Positions 57,694-64,000 of a stretch of DNA of 64,000 nucleotides are shown here, piece by piece. Position 1 is the stretch's first letter, and every line of letters begins with the position of its first letter. The stretch is from the NCBI GenBank assembly GCA_016933335.1, contig JAFGBD010000023.1, positions 62,001 to 126,000 on the forward strand, written 5' to 3'. The notes beneath the pieces were generated by a model that was not told the origin of the DNA, ran no database searches, and saw only the letters and a list, made by a program, of their open reading frames with translations. The stretch is from Bacteroidales bacterium. GTDB taxonomy: Bacteria; Bacteroidota; Bacteroidia; Bacteroidales; UBA10428. Made by a program: the position numbers and the translations under genes.

Positions 57694-60048
57694 TCAGCGC
57701 ATCTCCAGTTTGCTGTTGAACTCATATCGCCGGCCTTCGATGGTTGTTATACTGGTAACTTTTTCACCATACCTGATCTGGCAATCATTGCCCAGCTTGG
57801 ATAAAACAACGGCTTTTTTAAGTTTACCCTCTTCCCAGTCAATATCTACTTCAAAGCCGCCCCTGGCGCATAAGCCGTGAATATACCCGTTTTTCCAGGC
57901 AGAGGGCAGGGCAGGAAGCAGGTGAATTTCACCTGCGTGGCTTTGCAGCAGCATTTCGGCAATTCCTGCAGTTGCCCCGAAGTTGCCATCTATCTGGAAC
58001 GGCGGATGGGTGTCAAACAGATTATGCAGAGTGGATTTTCGCAGCAATGCAAGGATATTGTCATATGCAGCTTCGCCATCCTGCAGGCGGGCAAAGAAGT
58101 TGATGATCCAGGCCCGGCTCCACCCTGTGTGACCTCCGCCATGTGACAGCCTGTGCTCAATGGTCTTTCTGGCTGCTTCCAGGAATTCCGGATTTTTTTG
58201 TTTTGTAATCTGGCTACCGGGATGCAGTCCGTACAGGTGCGATATATGCCTGTGCCCGGGTTCGGCTTCTTCAAATTCTTCTGTCCATTCCATCAGGCGG
58301 CCATCACTTCCAATTCTTACCGGAGAAAGATTCTCGAGTGTTTTTATCATTTCATTTCTGAATGCGTCATCCCGGCCAATGATGCCGGATGTCCTGATGG
58401 TATAATTCAACAGGTCCCATATAATCATCTGATCCATTGTGGGGCCCATGTTCATGGATGCTTTCTGGCCGTCGCTGGTGAGGAATCTGTTCTCGGGAGA
58501 GATGGACGGACCTGAAACCAGCCTGCCTGTCTTTGGATCTTTTACAAGCCAGTCCATGCAGAATTCCGATGCTTCTTTCATGATGGGGTATGCGAAAGTA
58601 TCCAGCCAAGCTTTGTCTCCTGTATAAAGATAGTGTTCCCAGAGATGCCTGCAGCTCCAGTTTATCCCCATTGGCCACATTCCGTAACCAATCATGCCGG
58701 TGGGCTCTGTAAAATGCCAGGGATCTGTGGTGTAGTGGGCAACAATTCCTTTGCAGCCGTAAACATCCCTGGCTGATTTTCGTCCGTCTTCGCTCAGGTC
58801 GTTGATGAATTCAAGGAATGGCATATGAAGCTCCGACAGGTTGGTGACCTCTGCCGGCCAGTAGTTCATTTGAATATTGATATTGATGTGATAATCGGCA
58901 CTCCATGGCAGCGTAAGGCCGTCTGCCCAGATGCCCTGAAGGTTGGCCGGAAGACATCCGGGCCTGGAGCTGCTGATAAGCAGATACCTCCCGAACTGGA
59001 AATAAAGTTCCATCAGCTGGGGATCGACATACCCGTTTTTCATGGCATCGATGCGTGCATCTGTCGGAAAATAAACCGCATCGGTTGATCCGATATTGAG
59101 ATCCACCCTTTTAAAGTATTGCCGGTAGTCGGTAATATGAGATTTCTTCAATTCATCATAGGATTTCGATGAAGCCAGCTCCATCTGTTTTGCGCTGATA
59201 TCTCCGGGATCACCTCCATGATAATCGGTTGCTGCAGTTAAAAGAAGCACCACCGAATTTGCATTCCCGATCCTGATACTGTCACCTCCGGAAACCAGTG
59301 TGCCTCCTTCGGGAACCGCTTTCAGCCTGGTAACCATTTTGACACCGATGCCATTGCCTGTATGTTCGCTCATTATCATGTCATTCCCGCCGGTTTCGAT
59401 CTTCGCCCTGTTGCCCGGACGGCTAAGCCTTACAGTCAGGCTGATATCATTGCTTCTCCCGGCACTTAACCTGACGACCAGCACCTGGTCAGGTGCACTG
59501 GAAAATATTTCACGTGTGTACTGTGTCCAGTTGGCCTGGTAGGTGACTGTGGCAATGGCAGTTTCAATATCCAGTTCCCTTCGGTAATCACCCTTTCCCC
59601 TGTAACGGCCGAAATCGAGGATCAGATCTCCCAAAGTCTGGTACGAATGGGTTTCATCGTTTTTCTTATCTCCCATGATTTTTTCCTGGGCTGTTTTTTC
59701 AGCTTCCACAAACCTGCCTTCAAACAGCAGCCTGCGAACCTCAATTAATCCCTCCAGCGACCGGGGATTGTGGTAATCCAGCTCCCTGCCTGCCCACAGG
59801 CTTTCTTCATTAAGCTGTATCCTTTCCTTTTCAATGCCGCCGAAAATCATGGCCCCGAGCCTTCCGTTTCCGACCGGGAGGGCATTTTCCCATTCAGTTG
59901 CCGGGCGTGTGAGCCAGATTTTCAGATCATTGCCTGTAATGTCCTCATGAGACTTTTCCTGTGCGAAACAGGCAGGTATTAAAGAACTGTTCAATTGCAG
60001 CAGGATTAGTAAGATAAACACCTGGGGGAAATGATTTTTTACTGGCAT
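57694..60048 (-). CDS. GH95 alpha-L-fucosidase / alpha-L-galactosidase, second copy
   Basis: The 784-residue protein has a Sec signal (about residues 1-30, ending ACFAQ) and the same GH95 plan as the copy at 28 kb: [51 protein letters not shown] and [23 protein letters not shown]. It is not a recent duplicate, since the two differ widely (NIQMNYW here against NTEMNYW there). It should act on alpha-L-fucosyl or L-galactosyl ends of pectin or hemicellulose. It is part of the minus-strand run GH106, beta-propeller, GH43, GH95, GH105. The dispersed repeat copy B lies just upstream of its start. Confidence 0.88.
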   Translation of the reverse strand: MPVKNHFPQVFILLILLQLNSSLIPACFAQEKSHEDITGNDLKIWLTRPATEWENALPVGNGRLGAMIFGGIEKERIQLNEESLWAGRELDYHNPRSLEGLIEVRRLLFEGRFVEAEKTAQEKIMGDKKNDETHSYQTLGDLILDFGRYRGKGDYRRELDIETAIATVTYQANWTQYTREIFSSAPDQVLVVRLSAGRSNDISLTVRLSRPGNRAKIETGGNDMIMSEHTGNGIGVKMVTRLKAVPEGGTLVSGGDSIRIGNANSVVLLLTAATDYHGGDPGDISAKQMELASSKSYDELKKSHITDYRQYFKRVDLNIGSTDAVYFPTDARIDAMKNGYVDPQLMELYFQFGRYLLISSSRPGCLPANLQGIWADGLTLPWSADYHININIQMNYWPAEVTNLSELHMPFLEFINDLSEDGRKSARDVYGCKGIVAHYTTDPWHFTEPTGMIGYGMWPMGINWSCRHLWEHYLYTGDKAWLDTFAYPIMKEASEFCMDWLVKDPKTGRLVSGPSISPENRFLTSDGQKASMNMGPTMDQMIIWDLLNYTIRTSGIIGRDDAFRNEMIKTLENLSPVRIGSDGRLMEWTEEFEEAEPGHRHISHLYGLHPGSQITKQKNPEFLEAARKTIEHRLSHGGGHTGWSRAWIINFFARLQDGEAAYDNILALLRKSTLHNLFDTHPPFQIDGNFGATAGIAEMLLQSHAGEIHLLPALPSAWKNGYIHGLCARGGFEVDIDWEEGKLKKAVVLSKLGNDCQIRYGEKVTSITTIEGRRYEFNSKLEMR

Positions 60049-60075
60049 TTTTTTCTTTTTTAAGTGTTATATGAA

Positions 60076-60190
60076 TCTTTGAATCCCGGCGAGCGCATTA
60101 CTTTCAGTGAGCTCCGCTTCGCTCCGGTTCCCCGTAGCTTTGCTGCGTGGTAAGCGAGCAAAAAAATAATAAAACATTAACGGGATCGAT
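60076..60190 (+). repeat. structured dispersed repeat, copy B
   Basis: This has the same outer and middle blocks and the same orientation as copy A at 42943-43028. It has an extra stretch with the hairpin-like GAGCTCCGCTTCGCTCCGG inserted after the first block. It lies in the 207-base gap between the GH43 stop and the GH95 start, so in this operon it would be read in the antisense direction. No other feature is seen in the gap. Confidence 0.75.
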
Positions 60191-60255
60191 TCGATAAAGT
60201 GATTTATTAAGAACTCACAATATACCTGCATCATTATACCTGAGACTTTAACATG

Positions 60256-61842
60256 TCATTCAATCCTGAACCAGTCAAAATCAGCAAAACCTTTCAATCC
60301 TGTTTCCTGCGGTGAAACCGCAAAGATGCCGACTTTCGCTCCAATCCACCTTCCTTCCCTGGCCTGGAACGGCTCACCAATATCTTCATACAATGTTTCA
60401 TCCTGGCTGTATGCGAAAAGGCATTTTCCCTTATCGGTGACCCTGACTTTTAAAAGCACCTCGGACGAATCCGTAAATTTTGTCACGGTTATTTGTTCAT
60501 CACTACCCGTATGGGCATTCCTGCATACTGAAACCTGTATTTCATATCCTGTTTTTGCAGGTGTTAAGGTCAGAGAGGCATAATCAAGTCCCATGACCAC
60601 CAATCCTGCTTTTTCCCTGCTCCTTAATCCCGATGCACTGATTTTTGTTATTGCCGAGAATTCCGATGAGGGAAACTTTTGCAGCAATAAACCGGGCACC
60701 ATCCACAATGAATGATGATCAGGATTGTATTGGGAAAACAACCTGAGACAGCCCGGATTTGCCTGTAGCGAATACCAGTGAGGGTAATCATTTGCCTGCC
60801 ATTGCCATGCAAGACCCAATGCATTGTTGCCGAATTCATCGGATGTCTGAGGTATCCTGATGGCAGAAGGTTTATTTACTGCAGGCTTTTTATATTCTGT
60901 CACGGGCTCGCCGGTTCCGTCATTGTCGGTATCTGTGCCCATCACTGGCCAGTCATCAATCCATTTGACCGGCTGCAGATGCACGATCCTTCCGTACGGC
61001 TGCTTTTCCTGAAAATGGATAAACCAGTTCTCCCCGTTTTCAAGTTCCACCCAGCCCCCCTGGTGCGGACCGTTGACACCGGTATTTCCCTGTGCCAGGA
61101 CAGTTCTTCCCTCATAGGGCCCGAACGGATTCCCTGACCGTAAAACCATCTGGTATCCCTCGGCCACTCCTCCTGCCGGGGCAAAAATATAATAATATCC
61201 TTTGCGCTTGTAGAATTTCGGCCCTTCGGTGGTTCTGTGGTCTGGTGATCCGTTATATACCACCATCCTGTTGCTTCCCGCAACGGAGCCGTCCTCACTC
61301 AGATCCTGTACCTGCAAAATATTGCTGACACCGGCCCGGCTGTTGGCGAAGGCATGAACAAGATACACCTTACCGTCATCATCCCATAAGGGACAGGGAT
61401 CGATGTTGCCGGCGGCGTTTTTTACCAGCACCGGTGCAGACCATTCGCCATACGGATCCTGTGTCCTGACCATGAAAATTCCGCGGTCCGGATCACCCCA
61501 GTAGATGTAAAACCAGCCGTCATGCAACCTGATGGATGGAGCCCATACACCGTTGCCATGCTGAACCTTATCAAAATAAGGATCAGGAAACCTTTTAACC
61601 GCATAATTGATAAGTTCCCAGTTTACCAGGTCGGTCGAGTGCAGAACGGGCAATGCAGGGACACAGTTAAATGATGAGGCCGTCATGTAAAAATCATCAC
61701 CGACCCGGATCACATCAGGATCGGAATAGTCAGCCCAGATAACAGGATTCTTGTACCTGCCATTGCCCAGATCAGGGATCCATTTCTGTGCAATAAGATT
61801 GTACACGTGCATCGCAAACAGAATGATGATAAGCTTCTTCAT
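60256..61842 (-). CDS. GH43 beta-xylosidase/alpha-L-arabinofuranosidase
   Basis: The 528-residue protein has a Sec signal (1-18), a five-bladed beta-propeller and a C-terminal beta-sandwich (from about 340). The GH43 triad is visible: Asp41 in YSDPDVIRV (base), Asp148 in NIDPCPLWDDDG (pKa modulator) and Glu206 in RTTEGPKFYK (acid). The two-domain layout and HGNGVWAPSIRLHDGWFYIY fit the subfamilies that act on arabinose or xylose side chains, probably subfamily 12. It is exported, and its gene is part of the minus-strand pectin run, 90 bases after the beta-propeller gene. Confidence 0.88.
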   Translation of the reverse strand: MKKLIIILFAMHVYNLIAQKWIPDLGNGRYKNPVIWADYSDPDVIRVGDDFYMTASSFNCVPALPVLHSTDLVNWELINYAVKRFPDPYFDKVQHGNGVWAPSIRLHDGWFYIYWGDPDRGIFMVRTQDPYGEWSAPVLVKNAAGNIDPCPLWDDDGKVYLVHAFANSRAGVSNILQVQDLSEDGSVAGSNRMVVYNGSPDHRTTEGPKFYKRKGYYYIFAPAGGVAEGYQMVLRSGNPFGPYEGRTVLAQGNTGVNGPHQGGWVELENGENWFIHFQEKQPYGRIVHLQPVKWIDDWPVMGTDTDNDGTGEPVTEYKKPAVNKPSAIRIPQTSDEFGNNALGLAWQWQANDYPHWYSLQANPGCLRLFSQYNPDHHSLWMVPGLLLQKFPSSEFSAITKISASGLRSREKAGLVVMGLDYASLTLTPAKTGYEIQVSVCRNAHTGSDEQITVTKFTDSSEVLLKVRVTDKGKCLFAYSQDETLYEDIGEPFQAREGRWIGAKVGIFAVSPQETGLKGFADFDWFRIE

Positions 61843-61932
61843 TTTTTTTTATTTTTAAATAATTGTCTGTTGGCTGCCTGCCGTCTGCCTGTCCGCATCC
61901 ATGGAACATCACGGCAGGAACCGAAATTTGTT

Positions 61933-63027
61933 TCATAGTATCTTAAATACAAATGCCGATGAAGTCATATACCTGCCGCCCTGGGTTGTTACAAACAGAT
62001 GGGTTGGTTTGCCGTTTTCAAGCAACAGCTGTGGTCTTTCAAACCTGCCATATTTTGATAAATATTCCGGAGCCGGAGGTTGTCTGATATAATGTTCCAC
62101 ATCCAGGTATGCGATCAGGGGTTCTGACCAGCGGATTCCGTCGTCTGATTCCATATACAGTCCATAGGTGTGACCAAATATACCCATATCACGGGAGACA
62201 AGTTTGAATTTTCCATCCTCATGCCATACACAGGCATCCTCGAACTGGGTATTGTTCCCCCTGCCGGAAAAATCTATGATGGGATTGCCCATATATTTGA
62301 AATACGGACCATTCAGATTATCGGCTATTGCAAGTCCGTATTTCCGGTTTCCCCTTATTTTCGGATCGGTATAATGGTAGTACTCTTTTGAGTTCCACGA
62401 CTTGTAATATAACCAATACCGGCCGTCGGGATGTTTCAGGAAAGAAGGATTTGAAGTGCAAAAGTTATCCCATGCATCCTCATCAGGGCTGACCTCAAGC
62501 AATGGCCTGTCAGGACGCTGCCACGGACCTTGCAACGAATCAGCCACAGCGAGACCGATCCGCTTGGTATCCATTTTTCTGTTGGAATTTCCGATATAAA
62601 ACAAACAATATTTGCCATCCACCTTTTTGATATGAGGATTGTGACAGGTGGTCCCATCCCAGTATCCTTCACCCCGTGGTTTCAGAACCGTTTCTGTGTA
62701 CTCAAACGGTGATTCCGGGGAATCGGCCACAGCATGGGCAATTTCAGATGCATTCAGCCATCCGCCCATCTTTCGTTCAGCTTTCCATCTTGAATAAAAC
62801 ACATGTATCTTACCATCGGGGGCTTTAACAGGACTGGTTCCCCAGACATAGTACCCTTCCGTCTCGAGGATCCGGCCGACAGGTACAAGTCTCCTGCAGA
62901 AATCTGAAATCTTGTTTTCAGGCTGATGAAAGAAGCGGTATCCCGGCATATTTTTTAAGCCGAGGTACAGGGGAGATACAGCACTGTATGTAAGAAATTT
63001 TCGTCTTGAGATCATGATGCTATTCAT
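61933..63027 (-). CDS. Tat-exported five-bladed beta-propeller glycosidase, family uncertain
   Basis: The 364-residue protein has a Tat signal (SRRKFLTYS near residue 7; a second ATG at 63015 would place it closer to the end). The body has propeller repeats resembling the GH43/GH117/GH130 group: VWGTSPVKAPDGKIHVFYSRW, NPHIKKVDGKYCLFYIGNS, NPSFLKHPDGRYWLYYKSW, FEDACVWHEDGKFKLVSRD and FERPQLLLENGKPTHLFVTTQGG. I cannot place it in a named family with confidence. Its start overlaps the GH106 stop by 8 bases, so the two are translated together. It is likely a periplasmic exo-enzyme for the same glycan. Confidence 0.65.
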   Translation of the reverse strand: MNSIMISRRKFLTYSAVSPLYLGLKNMPGYRFFHQPENKISDFCRRLVPVGRILETEGYYVWGTSPVKAPDGKIHVFYSRWKAERKMGGWLNASEIAHAVADSPESPFEYTETVLKPRGEGYWDGTTCHNPHIKKVDGKYCLFYIGNSNRKMDTKRIGLAVADSLQGPWQRPDRPLLEVSPDEDAWDNFCTSNPSFLKHPDGRYWLYYKSWNSKEYYHYTDPKIRGNRKYGLAIADNLNGPYFKYMGNPIIDFSGRGNNTQFEDACVWHEDGKFKLVSRDMGIFGHTYGLYMESDDGIRWSEPLIAYLDVEHYIRQPPAPEYLSKYGRFERPQLLLENGKPTHLFVTTQGGRYMTSSAFVFKIL

Positions 63028-64000
63028 TTACTAACATTTCTAAGGGAGTGAGTGTTACAGGACCCATCAGTCCCGATTCTTTCGGAGGCCATTTTGCGGC
63101 AGTGAACAAACCGTCTTCACCCGTATTTTCACGCAGCCGGCCTGGAAAATTGACGTTGTAAAACTTTTTATAGGCCAGACCCTGCTGATCCATATAAGCC
63201 ATGCGATTTGCCATCAGGTTGGTGACTTCTATCTCAAGCAGGTTCTTCTTTCGAATCAGTTCAGGCGGAACATAGATTCTGAATGGTTCTGTGATGATTG
63301 TTCCCAAGGCCTTTCCATTGATACTGACCCTTGCACTTTCTGCAACACGTCCCAGATCCAGATACCAGCCCCGGCATTTAATTTTCGGTCCGGAGAATGA
63401 AACAGCATATCCCGCAGTACCTGAAAACCGTTTTAATTCATCTCCCCCGAGATCTGTCCAGGATTTGAGCTTGCCGGTCTTGATATTACCGGGAAGATCC
63501 GGCCCCCCCTCAGTAAATGCTATACTCCATGTACCTGATACAGGATAAGGTTTATCTATTGCTTTATAAATTGGATAGGCCTGGTCTGTAACACCGTGAC
63601 TAAATGTTTTGAGTATCATCGATTCACCTGGCTCAAGCTGCAGGTACACGCTGGTGTTGCCGCTTTCTTCAGATTTAACTGCTCCCATGCCTGATTCTTC
63701 TGTCATCGGATTGAAAAGGGCGATTGATTTTGCTTCCTGTGCCAGCGGAACCCATCCATTAATGACTTTTTCTCCCTGGTTGACAATGAAATAATAACAA
63801 CCGTCTTTGTGTTTTCTGCGAATGAACTGTAATCCTTTATCAATCATCGTTTCTTTTTTAACTTTTGCAAATGCCAGCAATGCATTGATATCTTCTCCCA
63901 GAAGAACAAATCCGGATCCTGTCCTGGCAATTTTCACGGCAGGGTTATGAGTGGTTTCAAATTGCAGTCTGGAGAGAAGTCCGGCCAGTTTCTTTTGCCT
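63020..64000 (-). CDS. GH106-like alpha-L-rhamnosidase, C-terminal part (cut by window edge)
   Basis: The frame is open to the right edge and shows the last 326 residues. The pattern resembles the C-terminal half of GH106 enzymes: NGWVPLAQEAKSIALFNPMTEESG, LEPGESMILKTF, then a jelly-roll carbohydrate-binding part with YLDLGRVAESARVSINGKALGTIITEPFRI and the typical end NLMANRMAYMDQQG and KESGLMGPVTL. The catalytic barrel lies outside the window, so the activity is inferred. GH106 removes alpha-L-rhamnose from pectic chains, matching the GH105 gene of the same operon. It is the first visible gene of the minus-strand run. Confidence 0.75.
   Translation of the reverse strand, partial: RQKKLAGLLSRLQFETTHNPAVKIARTGSGFVLLGEDINALLAFAKVKKETMIDKGLQFIRRKHKDGCYYFIVNQGEKVINGWVPLAQEAKSIALFNPMTEESGMGAVKSEESGNTSVYLQLEPGESMILKTFSHGVTDQAYPIYKAIDKPYPVSGTWSIAFTEGGPDLPGNIKTGKLKSWTDLGGDELKRFSGTAGYAVSFSGPKIKCRGWYLDLGRVAESARVSINGKALGTIITEPFRIYVPPELIRKKNLLEIEVTNLMANRMAYMDQQGLAYKKFYNVNFPGRLRENTGEDGLFTAAKWPPKESGLMGPVTLTPLEMLVNE

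Overview
The window reads as chromosome of a Bacteroidota bacterium, most likely Bacteroidales-like. The evidence is a SusC/SusD pair controlled by an ECF sigma factor and a FecR-type anti-sigma factor, lipoproteins and Tat-exported glycosidases typical of the phylum, recognisable TAnnTTTG promoter elements, weak or absent Shine-Dalgarno sequences, and many glycoside hydrolases. No tRNA, rRNA, CRISPR array, transposase or phage gene was seen.

Region 1 (1-18.5 kb) is housekeeping. It holds metF (cut by the left edge) and metH, whose frame is broken by one in-frame TAA; a long-chain acyl-CoA synthetase; a stand-alone receiver protein; a PLP enzyme of the Cys/Met family; a redoxin; a dihydroorotate-dehydrogenase-like protein; a SPOR lipoprotein; two tandem phosphofructokinases, both with pyrophosphate-type active-site residues; an MFS transporter; purA; a Fur-family regulator; and an unusual fusion of a nucleotidyltransferase with a GHMP sugar kinase.

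Region 2 (18.5-31.7 kb) begins the carbohydrate section. A GH28 pectinase-like lipoprotein is followed by a beta-mannan set: GH5 mannanase, AGE-family epimerase and GH130 mannosylglucose phosphorylase. Together these would take mannan to mannobiose, then mannosylglucose, then mannose-1-phosphate plus glucose. A separate minus-strand operon (YceI, outer-membrane barrel, YceI-like, Rrf2) follows, then a GH95 enzyme and a beta-propeller lactonase.

Region 3 (31.8-42.9 kb) holds a GH31 enzyme, a protealysin-like M4 protease with its emfourin-type inhibitor, a 1241-residue DUF4450/GH142-like lipoprotein and a GH2 enzyme.

Region 4 (42.9-64 kb) is a polysaccharide utilisation locus. Sigma factor, FecR, SusC (with an STN signalling domain) and SusD end at a strong terminator. 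GH31 and GH27 follow on the plus strand. A convergent minus-strand run carries GH106 (cut by the right edge), a five-bladed beta-propeller glycosidase, GH43, GH95, GH105, a decayed SGNH esterase and a class D beta-lactamase. The GH105, GH106, GH95, GH28, GH2 and DUF4450-like genes together suggest pectic polymers (rhamnogalacturonan I/II side chains) decorated with fucose or L-galactose, arabinose, xylose and galactose. Two copies of a structured dispersed repeat lie at 42.9 and 60.1 kb, in the same orientation, on either side of the PUL core.
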